Notes: a model not told the origin generated them from the sequence alone. A DNA stretch of 64,000 nucleotides from Trichodesmium sp050015995 (GCF_050015995.1 NZ_JBNHEP010000224.1:40747-104746), one strand, 5' to 3'. Positions 19,240 to 29,108 are shown, counted from the stretch's first letter. Numbers and translations are program-made.

Positions 19240-19572
19240 GTCGGTAGGGCGACTTCATTAATGGATAATGGACAATGGATAATTACCTCTCCCTAAAACG
19301 GATTGGATTGACGTGGAGCGTGAAAATTTTTTCTGATCAAGGGGAGATTGGATATGGCTAGGTTTCCTCAGCATCCCATCCTAAGGGAATGCTCCGCAAA
19401 CGACCGCTCTCTTGGTCGATTGGATATGGCGTTTCGGCTAAGAGCCGACATGAAAAGCGGAGCGGCTCTGCAAGAGCGGGAGACTTCGCCATCCCATCCT
19501 GACGGAATGCTGCGCAAACGACCGCTTGTTTCTCCTTTAAAGGAGAGGCTTTTTACCTTAATTATTCGATAA
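19240..19572. repeat. Dispersed modular structured repeat, copy D
   Basis: Contains both modules: GGGGAGATTGGATATGG..CATCCCATCCTAAGG, ATGCTCCGCAAACGACCGCT, then CTTGGTCGATTGGATATGG, a nested GCGGAGCGGCTCTG palindrome segment, CCATCCCATCCTGACGG and GCGCAAACGACCGCTTG. It closes with CTCCTTTAAAGGAGAGGCTT. The 74-codon ORF spanning it is repeat sequence, not a gene. Confidence 0.75.
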
Positions 19573-19668
19573 AGAACTCAGGAGTCAGGAGTTAGAATAT
19601 AAAAGGATTTTGATCGATCTTAATTGTTCTTAAATATCTATTAAAATCATTCCTGATTGCTATAGTTC

Positions 19669-19894
19669 AATAATTAATAATTAATAATTAATAATTACCT
19701 TTCCTGAAAAAGAAGAGGATTGACTAAAAAGAATTTTTTTTCTGATCAAGGGGGAGATTGGATATGGTGTTTCGGCTATCGTCGTTTTGCTTCGCACAAC
19801 GCGCGTTAACGCGAAGCAACATGAAAAACGTAGTTGTGTCCTAGCTAAAGGATGGCTTTTTCTCCTATTAAGAGAGGCTTTAAATTTTAATTAT
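19669..19894. repeat. Dispersed modular structured repeat, copy E
   Basis: AATTAAT heptamers, ATTACCTTTCCTG, GGGGGAGATTGGATATGG, then an inner palindrome-rich piece with GCGCGTTAACGCG and a TCTCCTATTAAGAGAGGCTTT..TTTGGTAA end. The second module is reduced. The region 19895-20280 beyond it is AT-rich with no supported gene. Confidence 0.7.
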
Positions 19895-20280
19895 TTGGTA
19901 ATATTATTTGACCGCGCTTGCTATAATACTAATTTAAAAAAAGAATGCTATACAAAAAAAGGCTCTAAATTTATACAGAAAAGGAGCTTTTATAATCCTA
20001 TAAGATACCTATATATATGATTTATTGTCTTTATTTCTTCCTTTTTCCTTTTTCCCTATTTATTGCTGATACTATTTGTAATAAACATTTATTAATTTAG
20101 TATAAGTCAAAATCTCAAAAAAAAAGGCCATCAGAAAAAAAATCATCTAAAATCTACAAAAGTCGAGTAAATTCGGACATTGGATGGCCTGATAGTTCTT
20201 TTATAGCTGGAATGTTGACTTATCAAGATTTACTTATAGAATAAAAAACGATTTTGAAATTCATCAGCAGGAGTGAAGCT

Positions 20281-21129
20281 TTGAATAACGAAAGTCTGTC
20301 AGAAAATTTATCATTAGTCCAGGAAACTGTTGTAGATGAGATTCCCGAAGCAGTGCGAGACCCTCAAAAGGATGAAGAAATTATCCCAACTCAACCTAAC
20401 AATAAAAAATGGATTTGGAGTTGGATGGGAATAGTTGTTTTGGTGGGAGTAGTTATTCTAGGGTTACAAGTTCAATCTAATCTCAACCAAGTTAATGCTT
20501 CATCATCTCAAACTGAAACTGATAGTATTAAGGTAGCTAGTTCTGCTGACACAGAAACTCCTATAATTGAGCCAGAGAAAAATCCCCTTGCAGATTTGCC
20601 TTACTCACAAATAGCAGAAATAGAATTAGCATATATAGTTGCTGATAGTGATATTCGATTGCAAATAAATGCAGCAAAAAAGTTTCAGGAAATGCTTTAT
20701 GCTGCTAGAAATGATGGGATTAATTTAGTAGCTTTGAGAGGATTTCAGTCTAAGTCTGACTTGGAAGCTTTGGTAAGTAATACTAATACTATTAATTCAA
20801 ATTATACGGAAAATTTTTCGCCTCTAAGTTATGGGGAATATATAACAGGTTATGCTGTTGATATTGGGGATAAAAATGTACCTGAAACTTACCAAAATGT
20901 GGCATTTGAAAATACGGCAGCTTTTCAGTGGCTAAAAAATAATGCTGCTTACTTTAGCTTTGAAATGATACCTGTTGATGATGAGAAAGGTGTTGGTTAT
21001 GAACCTTGGCATTGGCGTTATGTAGGCGATCGCCACAGTCTAGAAACATTTTATAAAAATTTACCTAATATCATCTCTGAAGAATCAGAGTTAGTTCGAG
21101 AAAATCAAGAATTAAGTAGCGGTGAATAA
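20281..21129 (+). CDS. VanY/M15-like D,D-carboxypeptidase domain protein, probably inactive
   Basis: 282-residue membrane-anchored protein: acidic N-terminus, one transmembrane helix (about residues 44-62), linker, then a peptidase M15B/VanY-like domain. The metal site is altered. Where the family has S.H..G.A.D it reads YGEYITGYAVD, so the first zinc ligand His is Tyr187, while D194 and H244 (EPWHWRY) are kept. The usual GFRS arginine is Gln (LRGFQSKSD). It is therefore probably not a working carboxypeptidase. I chose the TTG at 20281, 6 bases after CAGGAG; a TTG at 20254 without such a site is the alternative. The next gene follows 15 bp later, so they may be co-transcribed. Confidence 0.85.
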   Translation: MNNESLSENLSLVQETVVDEIPEAVRDPQKDEEIIPTQPNNKKWIWSWMGIVVLVGVVILGLQVQSNLNQVNASSSQTETDSIKVASSADTETPIIEPEKNPLADLPYSQIAEIELAYIVADSDIRLQINAAKKFQEMLYAARNDGINLVALRGFQSKSDLEALVSNTNTINSNYTENFSPLSYGEYITGYAVDIGDKNVPETYQNVAFENTAAFQWLKNNAAYFSFEMIPVDDEKGVGYEPWHWRYVGDRHSLETFYKNLPNIISEESELVRENQELSSGE

Positions 21130-21144
21130 TTGGAATTTAGGATA

Positions 21145-22026
21145 ATGGAAAAAATTAATAAATTAGCAATTGTTGGAGGAACACACGGGAATGAATTTAC
21201 AGGGATATATCTTGTCAAAAAATTTGAAAAGTTTCCAGATTTGATTAGCAGAACAAATTTTGAGACTAAAACATTATTGGCTAATCCTCTAGCATTTGAA
21301 TTAGTTACAAGATACATTGATACAGATTTAAACCGTTGTTTTAAAGTTGAGGATTTAGAAAATAGTACAAACCTTAACTATGAAGAAAGTAGAGCAAAAT
21401 TTATTAATCAAATGCTAGGACCGAAAGGGAATCCTAAATTTGATTTTCTTTTGGATTTGCATAGTACTACTGCCAACATGGGATTAACAATTGTTTTGGT
21501 AAATAATCATCCTTTTAATTTAAAAATGGCTGCTTATTTAAGTTCGGTTGAACCAGATGTAAAAGTGTATAGTTGGATTAATCCAGGAGTGGAAAATTCT
21601 TTTTTAAATTCTATTTGTGAACGTAATATTGGCATTGAAGTAGGTCCGATCGCTCAAGGAATTCTCCAGGCAGATTTATTTCAGAAAACAGAAAAATTAG
21701 TTCAGATAAGTTTGGATTTCATTGAACATTTTAATGAAGGTAAGCTACATCATATAAATGGGGATATTGTCGTTTATAAACATTTGAAAGTTGTGGATTA
21801 TCCTAAAACTGAAGATGGAGAAATAGCAGCAATGATTCATCCTGAATTACAAGGGAGAGATTATCAAAAATTAAGTCCAGGTGAGCCACTGTTTTTAACT
21901 TTTGATGGCAAAACAATTTATTATCAGGAAGAAACTCCTGTCTGGCCAGTTTTTATTAATGAGGCGGCTTATTATGAAAAAGCAATTGCTATGTGTTTGA
22001 CAAAACAAGAGAGTATCACAGTTTAA
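21145..22026 (+). CDS. Aspartoacylase (AspA/AstE family zinc amidohydrolase)
   Basis: Zinc-dependent deacylase predicted to cleave N-acetylaspartate or a related N-acyl amino acid to aspartate and acetate. The 293-residue product has AIVGGTHGNEFTG (His and Glu zinc ligands), DTDLNRCF and FDFLLDLHSTTANMG (third zinc ligand His), then IGIEVGPIAQG, the usual family order. The start is the ATG at 21145 after TTAGGAT; an in-frame TTG at 21130 would abut the previous stop. It lies 15 bp after the M15-like gene, suggesting one transcript. The physiological substrate is not evident. Confidence 0.9.
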   Translation: MEKINKLAIVGGTHGNEFTGIYLVKKFEKFPDLISRTNFETKTLLANPLAFELVTRYIDTDLNRCFKVEDLENSTNLNYEESRAKFINQMLGPKGNPKFDFLLDLHSTTANMGLTIVLVNNHPFNLKMAAYLSSVEPDVKVYSWINPGVENSFLNSICERNIGIEVGPIAQGILQADLFQKTEKLVQISLDFIEHFNEGKLHHINGDIVVYKHLKVVDYPKTEDGEIAAMIHPELQGRDYQKLSPGEPLFLTFDGKTIYYQEETPVWPVFINEAAYYEKAIAMCLTKQESITV

Positions 22027-22438
22027 TATATCAGAACTAGCACTTATCTATTAGCTTTTTTGTTTCGATAATTCTGTTTTGCTTTCAAAACTAAATACTG
22101 TATCTCCTAAAGATGAAATATAACCAGATAATTTGACTTTGGAAAGAGAAAAAAAAGTAGTTTTTTCATACAGTTTTGCTCTGACGCTCGCTTGTTTAAG
22201 CAGAGATGATACCAAATCCTGAAGCTATAATAATGCTATAGTTCCTCAAGACTTCAGTTATTAAGTCATAAATCAGGAATTTTTTTAAATATTCTAGGCA
22301 TTAAGCGAAGATATCTTATTCGGTAAAATCCTATTGCCTACTCCCTATTCTCAAGAAGATATAGCAAGAGTTTTGAGATTTGGTATTAGATTTGGTATTA
22401 TAGAACATTAAGAACAATTTTTTACTTTGGATTTGGAT

Positions 22439-22672
22439 ATGAAAGTATTATTAATTAAATTAATTAAAGGCTACAAAATTTTAATTTCGCCAATGTTACC
22501 TCCATCATGTCGTTTTCAACCGACTTGTTCAGAATATGCGATGGAGGCGATCGAAAGATTTGGAATTTTTAAAGGTAGTAGAATGGCAGTTATGCGAATT
22601 TTACGTTGTCATCCTTTTCATCCAGGTGGTTATGACCCGGTACCTCCGAAAGATTCAACAATTAATAATTAA
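22439..22672 (+). CDS. yidD: YidD, membrane protein insertion efficiency factor
   Basis: Small amphipathic, membrane-associated protein that assists YidC-dependent insertion. The 77-residue product shows the family's LIKGYKILISP, PPSCRFQPTCSEYAMEAIERFG and RILRCHPFHPGGYDPVP, with the conserved cysteines of SCRF, TCSEY and RCHPF. ATG at 22439 gives the usual N-terminus; a TTG four codons earlier is possible. The last codons run into an AATTAAT heptamer tract. The yidD-rnpA-yidC neighbourhood seen in many bacteria is absent here. Confidence 0.95.
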   Translation: MKVLLIKLIKGYKILISPMLPPSCRFQPTCSEYAMEAIERFGIFKGSRMAVMRILRCHPFHPGGYDPVPPKDSTINN

Positions 22673-22699
22673 TAATTATAGCAATTCTCATAGTTATGA

Positions 22700-22862
22700 G
22701 GTAAGGTCTAATATCTCCAGTTTCTTGATATTTTTTGATTAATTTTTGAATAAAACTTTTGCTTACTTCAAACCTTTGAGTTAGTTTTCTTATAGAAATT
22801 TTTTCATAATCCCAAATTTCTACAATTTTTTTTCTAAAGTCTATAGAATAAGGTTTCATCAA
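22700..22862 (-). pseudogene. IS630-type transposase N-terminal fragment
   Basis: About 54 codons, MMKPYSIDFRKKIVEIWDYE then RKLTQRFEVSKSFIQKLIKKY, match the helix-turn-helix domain at the start of IS630-family transposases. The reading then leaves homology after ETGDIRP, and no DDE domain follows. It is a truncated remnant right behind yidD. Confidence 0.75.
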
Positions 22863-22984
22863 TTTAGGCGTTAGTGGAGCTTTGCGTCAGCAATCGCTAT
22901 AAATATTATCCCTCTTACTGTACCTTATGACTCTGGGAAATGCTATAATCCTACATTCCGCACGACAAAATGTAGCATGAAAAA

Positions 22985-23028
<44 letters not shown>

Positions 23029-23202
23029 ATTATAGTGGTCAATAGGAGTAAGTAATTGAGTATTTATACTTAATATTTTCCTGAGAATCTGACTGCTGAG
23101 AAAGGTCAATGAATAGGAGCTATATAGTATAAATACCTACCAAGTTACCGTTTTTTTATACTACTTTTAATGTTACAATTTGAAGTGCGGAATGTGAGTA
23201 TA

Positions 23203-23260
23203 ATAATTACCTCTTCTTAAAAAGAATAAGATTGGCTAAAAGGAATTTTTTCTTTAAGAG
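23203..23260. repeat. Dispersed modular repeat, truncated copy F
   Basis: ATTACCTCTTCTTAAAAAG, AAGATTGGCTAAAAGGAATT and a T run match the left part of the repeat family (compare 3609 and 5336). The GATTGGATATGG modules are missing. Confidence 0.6.
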
Positions 23261-23669
23261 CAAATCTTCCGATTTTTCGTTCTCCCCCTACTCCCCTACT
23301 GCGCCACTAGCCTATTTCTCATAGTAATACTAATTCACTTTAAAGATATCACAAATAGTTGGGAACTGATGATGTGAAATAATAAGCTAAAATTACTGTA
23401 TAACCATTACTTTAAGTCTATCGACTTTCACTTATGACTTCCGTGAAACAGTATAACTATAGCAATCCTATTTTATTCGTGGCAAAAATCTTACTGCTTT
23501 TTAGGGAACAGGCAACAGGGAACAGGGAACAGGTAAGAGTTTCAACCTTTTTATTTACTTTTTAATCACCCGCAACCTATTTAGGATTGCTATATTGAGT
23601 CATAAATGATATTAGTCTGGTTTAATAGTTAGTATCTTTCCGTGAGAGTTATTGCTGTTCCACATTTTT

Positions 23670-24137
23670 TTAATTTGGTGAAAAATTATCTTTCATAGCT
23701 AAAATTTTCTCTGCCACATTTTCAGCAAGAGGCATTACAGATAATCTATTTCCTTTCCTCACAACTAATAATTCATCCCCAGTAAATTGTTGTTTCAAAT
23801 TAGCTAAAGATATTAACTTAGAAAATTCTTCTACAAATTCTACAGAAACAGTTTGCCATCGAGGGGAATTAGGAGTAGATTTCGGATCGTAATATTTGCT
23901 TTTTGGGTCAAATTGAGTAGGGTCAGCAATACCACTTTCCAAGATTTTTACTAACCCAATAATTCCAGGAGGTGTGGTATTAGAATGATAGAAAAATGCT
24001 AAATCTCCAGAATTCATTTGTCGCAAAAAATTGCGTGCTTGATAATTTCTGACTCCATCCCAAATACAAGTTTTTTCTTGTTTCATATCTGAGATACTGT
24101 AAGTTTTTGGTTCTGATTTTATTAGCCAATATTTCAT
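23670..24137 (-). CDS. EVE domain protein (PUA/YTH-like fold)
   Basis: 155-residue single EVE domain, a PUA-superfamily fold that in characterised relatives binds modified bases in DNA or RNA. The family features are the opening MKYWLIKSEPKTYSI, WDGVRNYQARNFLR, GDLAFFYHSN.PPGI and VEFVEEFSKLISL. I take the ATG at 24137. The frame stays open 40 codons further upstream, but that part encodes a PYSLFPTPYSLFP tract from a TAGGGAA heptamer repeat, not protein. It sits beside a dead restriction-modification gene. EVE proteins are often found near such systems, but here the genes are divergent. Confidence 0.9.
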   Translation of the reverse strand: MKYWLIKSEPKTYSISDMKQEKTCIWDGVRNYQARNFLRQMNSGDLAFFYHSNTTPPGIIGLVKILESGIADPTQFDPKSKYYDPKSTPNSPRWQTVSVEFVEEFSKLISLANLKQQFTGDELLVVRKGNRLSVMPLAENVAEKILAMKDNFSPN

Positions 24138-24140
24138 AAT

Positions 24141-24239
24141 TAGGGAATAGAGAGTAGGGGGTAGGGAATAGGGAATGGGAGAGTAGGGAGTAGGGAATAG
24201 GGAGTAGGGAGTAGGGAATAGGGAATAGGGAATAGGGAG
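24141..24239. repeat. TAGGGAR heptamer tandem repeat
   Basis: About a dozen copies of a 7-bp unit varying between TAGGGAA and TAGGGAG. It runs directly from the EVE gene start to the palindrome at 24240, so it occupies the gene's promoter region. Confidence 0.8.
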
Positions 24240-24265
24240 TAGGGACGTTGCATGCAACGTCCCTA
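24240..24265. repeat. 26-bp perfect palindrome around GTTGCATGCAAC
   Basis: Perfectly self-complementary, with arms reading TAGGGACGTTGCA outward to the centre, followed by CAAGGTTATAATT. A second copy at 29083-29108 has the same core and the same 3' flank but differs at two arm positions, each compensated on the other arm. Confidence 0.8.
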
Positions 24266-24324
24266 CAAGGTTATAATTTTTTTACAAATCATTTCATAGT
24301 GCTATATAAATTTATATTCAAAAA

Positions 24325-25521
24325 ATGAACTCAATTTCACCCAGAAAAGCATTAAATAAAGCATATTTAAAGGTAAGACCCAGTAGGAAAGATATTGAAA
24401 AATTTAAAGACAATCTGAAGTTACTTTTAGAGCAAATCAACGAAGCAGAATCAGAGGAATTTCATAAAAATCTAATTTCCCAATTTTTACAAGATACTTA
24501 CTATAAACCCAAACATTTCATCAATACAAAAGGGCGCAATGACCTAGTAATTCACAATAGCAAAGACCAGAAAAGTAATGTTAATGTAATACTAGAAATT
24601 AAGAAGCCAACTAATACAAAAGAAATGCTCAAAGTCGATAACCTGAATACTAAAGCATTTCAAGAGTTGGTATTATACTTTTTGCGCGAACGTTTACAAG
24701 AAAATAATAACCTAGAAATAAAACATTTGGTAGCTACTAATGTTTATGAATGGTTTATTTTTGATGCGCAGGAATTTGAGAAATACTTTATTCAAGACAA
24801 AAATTTAGTTAAACAATTCCATGACTTTGAGGCAGGAAGATTAACAGGTAAAAAAACTGAGTTTTTCTACGGAGAAATTGCTCAACCAGCTATTGAAAGT
24901 ATTAAAGGTGAAATTACGTTTACTTACTTTGATATTAGAGAATATCAAACCTATTTACAAAGTACAGAAATTAAAGATGACAAACGATTAATAGTTTTAT
25001 ATAAACTACTTTCTCCAGAGCATCTATTAAAATTACCTTTTGCTAATGATAGTAATAGTCTTGACAAAAAATTTTACGGCGAACTACTTCATATTATCGG
25101 TCTCACTGAAATTAAAAAAGCTAATAAAAAGCTGATTCAGCGTTCAACGGAAAATAAACGAAACCGAGGTTCACTTATAGAAAAAGCAATTTTTCAGCTT
25201 GATAGTTTAGATAAAATTTCTAGACTAGAAAAACCAGAGCAATATGGGGAAAATTCTGAAGAGCAACTTTTCAATATAAGTTTAGAGTTAGTGATAACTT
25301 GGATTAACAGAATTCTTTTTATTAAGTTACTGGAAGCTCAATTAATTAATTATCATAAAGGCGATCGCTGTTTTGCGTTTTTGAATTTGGAAAAAGTACC
25401 AAGCTATCAGGAATTAAACAATCTTTTCTTTAATGTATTGGCTCGAAAATATAGCGATCGCCAGGGCAAGGGAAAAGATATTTTTGCTAAGGTTCCTTAT
25501 TTAAATAGTTCCCTATTTTAA
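24325..25521 (+). pseudogene. Type IIG restriction-modification enzyme, N-terminal nuclease part
   Basis: First fragment (398 codons) of a single-chain restriction-methylation enzyme. A PD-(D/E)XK-type nuclease pattern is visible near the N-terminus (GRNDLVIH then VNVILEIKKP), followed by a helical linker domain. The frame ends at TAA 25519 after PYLNSSLF. Two codons later is another TAA (25528), then the next fragment in the same frame. With GAA in both places the line would read SLFEPTEMEQETI, so two nonsense changes explain the break. The nuclease piece lacks its methylase, so it is either dead or separately translated. Confidence 0.85.
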
Positions 25522-25530
25522 CCAACATAA

Positions 25531-26991
25531 ATGGAACAAGAAACCATATTTATTAGTAATCTAACGGAGGAAAAACTACCTATATTTTCGGAAACAGTTT
25601 TTAAAGATAGTCAGGGTAAAAAACGTCAAGGTGAACTTAATTCTCTACAATATTTATTTGAATTTCTCAACGCTTACGATTTCAGTAGTGAAGGTTCGGA
25701 AGCAATTCAAGAAGATAATAAGACTCTAATTAATGCTTCTGTATTGGGGTTAATTTTTGAGAAAATTAATGGTTATAAAGACGGCTCATATTTTACTCCT
25801 GGTTTTATTACTATGTATATGTGTCGTGAAACAATTAGTAAAGCAGTTGTACAGAAGTTTAACGATCTGAAAAGTTGGAATTGTCAAAATCTTGAACAAC
25901 TTTTTTATGACAAAATTACAGATAAAAAGGAAGCTAATCAAATTATTAATAGTTTGAAAATTTGCGACCCCGCAGTTGGTTCAGGACATTTTTTAGTTTC
26001 CGTTCTCAATGAAATTATTGCTATAAAAAGCGAATTGAAAATTTTATTAGACAGAAAAGGAAGAACTTTAAGAGATTATCAAGTCGCTGTAGTTAATGAT
26101 GAGTTAATAGTTACTGATGATGATGGAGAATTGTTTGAGTATTATCCGAATAATCAAGAATGTCAACGAGTACAAGAAGCTATTTTTCACGAAAAACAGA
26201 CAATTATTGAAAATTGTTTATTTGGGGTAGATATTAATCCTAATTCTGTCAAAATTTGTCAGTTACGGTTATGGATAGAGCTTTTGAAAAATGCTTATTA
26301 TCAACCAGAAACTGATTATACTGAGTTGGAAACTTTGCCGAATATTGATATTAATATCAAGTGCGGTAATTCTTTGATTAGTCGTTATGGTTTAGATTCT
26401 GATTTACGACTAGCTTTAAAGAAAAATAAATGGAATATTGAGATTTATCGGAATGCTGTACAAACTTATCGCAGTGCTGAAAGTAAACAGCAAAAGCGAG
26501 AAATGGAAAGGTTGATTCAGGATATTAAAGGTAATTTTAGAACAACACTTCAAGGAACAGACCCCAAGAAGAAAAAGTTAAGAAATTTAGAGTATGAAGT
26601 TGATGATTTAGTGAATCAAAATCAATTGTCATTATTTGAGGAAACAAAAGCTGAAAAAAAAGCTAGAGAGAAAAAGATTGTTAAGTTAAATAATCAGATT
26701 GATAAATTAAGAGCTGAAATTGAAGAAATAGAAAGTCGTAAGGTTTATGAGAATTCTTTAGAATGGCGATTTGAGTTTCCCGAAGTATTGAATGATAATG
26801 GTGATTTTGTCGGGTTTGATGTGGTTATTGGTAATCCACCTTATGGAGTATTACCTTCAAAATTTCAGTGGGCTATTTTGCTTAATAAATACAAAACACT
26901 AGGCATTAATAATTTATTAAAATACAGTTACTTTACATTTTGTTTGTTAGGTTTAAAAGATATTTTAAAGCCTTATGGTTATCTATCTTAG
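25531..26991 (+). pseudogene. Type IIG restriction-modification enzyme, methyltransferase part
   Basis: Second fragment, same frame as the first. It holds an Eco57I-type N6-adenine methyltransferase: SYFTPGFITMYMCRETI, CDPAVGSGHFLVSVLNEI (SAM motif I), LFGVDINPNSVKICQLRLW, and the catalytic NPPYGV motif IV, with a coiled-coil insertion (about residues 320-400). It stops at TAG 26989 because a 257-bp MITE starts at 26991, right after LKPYGYLS. Removing the MITE with one TTA copy reads GYLSYIVPNTWKLIYSAY into the next fragment. The methylase may still have motifs I and IV but lacks its C-terminal target recognition domain. Confidence 0.88.
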
Positions 26992-27247
26992 AGACTGTTT
27001 GTAAAATAAGTATTAAGAGAACATGCGAGTGACTAAAATCTAAAAGCGGTAATACTTCAAGAGATTGAAATTTGGTAGGTAGAGAAGTATTCAGTACATA
27101 TATTCCTAGATTTTTAAGCGACAAATATTTGTCTTGATTTCTTCCTCCTTATTCCCTATTCCCTATTCCCTATTCCCTGTTCCCTGTTCCCTGTTCCCTG
27201 TTCCCTGTTCCCTATCTCCTTTTTATATTTCCTTTACAAACAATCTC
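26991..27247. mobile_element. 257-bp MITE inside the methyltransferase gene
   Basis: Ends GAGACTGTTTGTAAA (26991-27005) and TTTACAAACAATCTC (27233-27247) are inverted repeats with one mismatch in 15. TTA on both sides (26988-26990, 27248-27250) is the target duplication. Internally it holds CCCTATT/CCCTGTT heptamers (about 27152-27222) and no gene. Precise removal restores the host frame. Confidence 0.9.
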
Positions 27248-27254
27248 TTATATA

Positions 27255-28154
27255 GTGCCCAATACTTGGAAATTAATTTATTCAGCCTATGATTTCAGGC
27301 AGAGCTTAATCGGGGAATTTTATTTGATATGTATAGATGAGTTTAAAACAAAAGTATTTGATGAAGCAACGGTAGATTGTGACGTTCTGCTTATACAGAA
27401 AAATAAAATTCAAAGCTATATATTGCAAGCTAACCAGAGAAGTAAAGATTTGATTCAAAGAACAATTACTATCTCAAATGTAAGTTTGTCTAAACAATAC
27501 TTCTTCAATTTTTCTCTTAGTCAAAAGGAGCTATTAATTTTAGATAAAATCGGCTCAAATTCCTTTTTAATCAAGGATTATTTTGAAATAAAAAATGGCG
27601 TCAAACCCTATGAAGTAGGTAAAGGTTTTCCACCACAAACTCAAAAAATACTGAATCAAAAGCCTTATACCAGTGAAGTTAAATTCGACTCAACATTTCA
27701 GCCATTAATAGGTGGTCGTTACTTTAACAAGTATGTCATTTTATGGAATAAGAATTTTTGGATTAGTTATGGGAAATGGCTTGCAGCTCCAAGAGAAGAA
27801 TCAATATTCAAAGCTGATGAAAAACTAATTTTTAGACAGACTAGCGATCGAATAATTGGTACATGGATTCAATCTGGGTTTATTATACGAGATAATACCC
27901 ATATTATTCTTAAAAAAAATGAAACATTTAACCTGAAATACTTACTAGGTATTTTAAACTCTAAGTTAATAGATTTTTTTTATACTGGAATTAATCCGGA
28001 AAAAGGCGAAGCTCTAGCACAAGTAAAAGCATTTCATTTAGGAATGTTACCCTTTTACCCAATTGATTTACAGGAGCAAATTCCTTTTGTAGAAATAGTT
28101 GATAAAATACTCACAAAAAAAAATCCAACCCTAATGCTGATACAACAGAATTAG
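27255..28154 (+). pseudogene. Type IIG restriction-modification enzyme, target-recognition part
   Basis: Third fragment: TaqI/Eco57I-type C-terminal domain, from VPNTWKLIYSAYDF through GGRYFNKY, WLAAPREESIF, KLIFRQTSDRIIG and YLLGILNSKLIDFFY, ending in a frameshift. The last codons NPTLMLIQQN come from the wrong frame after an A9 run near 28115. In the neighbouring frame the family C-terminus PNADTTELETEIDQLVYQLY continues to a TAG at 28235. It is the fourth lesion in the same gene. The GTG at 27255 is only the first available codon, not a proven start. Confidence 0.85.
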
Positions 28155-28420
28155 AAACAGAAATAGACCAATTAGTTTATCAACTCTATAAATTAACAGA
28201 AGAGGAAATTAAAATTGTGGAAGAAAAAACAACCTAGCTCAAAATATTTACCTAAAAATATTAGATAGCGATCGCCAGTTTTGGCTATACTAAAAAGTAG
28301 ACTTTTTCAACTTGTTTAACGAGTTGTCTAAAGTCAAGAAAAATAGATTGTTTAAATAACGAGCGCTCGATATAAAAAACTAAAATTTTCTGACAACCAA
28401 TAACTAATAACTGAAATACC

Positions 28421-29062
28421 ATGAACCAAACCCAAACCCAACTACCCACAGACACTTGGATAACAGCAACTTGGTCAGAATATATCCAAATTTTTGAAGA
28501 CCCAAGTTATGAAAAAGCCAAAGTTTACTACCACAAAGGAAAACTCAGAATAGAAATGTCACCATTAGGAAATGACCACGCTAAAGACCATGCAGTTATT
28601 ATGGGTGCAATTGTTTTATTTGCTACGACTAAAAATATTGCCCTGAGTAGTAGAGATAACTGTACCTACCGCAAAACTGGATTTCGGGCAGTTCAACCTG
28701 ATGCTTCCTATTACATTGGGGAAAATGCTGATGTCATTCCTCGGGGAACTTCTTTTATTGACCTGGATATTTATCCTCCACCAACTCTAGTTATCGAAGT
28801 TGCTAATACTTCTCTTCCTGATGATATAGGACAAAAACGTTTGGTTTATGAAGCAGTTAATGTTGCTGAATATTGGATAGTTGATGTGCAGAATGTAGAA
28901 ATTATTGCTTTTGCTGTTGCTGACGGTGGTAGTAGAAAAATCGATCGCTCTCAAGTTTTGCCTGGTTTAGACATTTCTTTATTAAATGAGGTACTTCAGC
29001 GCACTCGTCAAACAAATGAAACTCAAGTTTATATTTGGTTATTAAATCAGTTTCAGTCATAG
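28421..29062 (+). CDS. Uma2-family (DUF820) putative nuclease
   Basis: 213-residue Uma2-family protein with a PD-(D/E)XK restriction-endonuclease-like fold, common in many copies in filamentous cyanobacteria. Seen here: AVQPDASYYIG (metal-binding Asp), PPTLVIEVANTSLPDDIGQK (Glu and the following core) and YEAVNVAEYWIVDVQNVEI. The role is not established; transposon-related nuclease activity has been proposed. The gene is complete from ATG to TAG. A partly deleted second copy lies 97 bp downstream. Confidence 0.88.
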   Translation: MNQTQTQLPTDTWITATWSEYIQIFEDPSYEKAKVYYHKGKLRIEMSPLGNDHAKDHAVIMGAIVLFATTKNIALSSRDNCTYRKTGFRAVQPDASYYIGENADVIPRGTSFIDLDIYPPPTLVIEVANTSLPDDIGQKRLVYEAVNVAEYWIVDVQNVEIIAFAVADGGSRKIDRSQVLPGLDISLLNEVLQRTRQTNETQVYIWLLNQFQS

Positions 29063-29082
29063 AGAATAAAGAAGTAGCGGAG

Positions 29083-29108
29083 TAGAGAGGTTGCATGCAA
29101 CCTCTCTA
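29083..29108. repeat. 26-bp perfect palindrome, second copy
   Basis: Arms TAGAGAGGTTGCA to the centre, followed by CAAGGTTATAATT as at 24240-24265. Compared with that copy the arms differ at two sites, each balanced by the matching change on the opposite arm, so the pairing is kept. Lies between the two Uma2 copies. Confidence 0.8.

Noticed and set aside
19348..19572. 74-codon plus-strand ORF
   Set aside because: Same reason: it spans the modules of repeat copy D.
24138..24257. 40-codon N-terminal extension of the EVE protein (PYSLFPTPYSLFP...)
   Set aside because: Encoded by TAGGGAA heptamers; the EVE domain starts at MKYWLIKSEP (24137).
25519..25530. Stop-codon reassignment of TAA to Glu/Gln
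   Set aside because: TAA is used as the normal terminator of many intact genes in the window, and the affected genes carry other disabling lesions.
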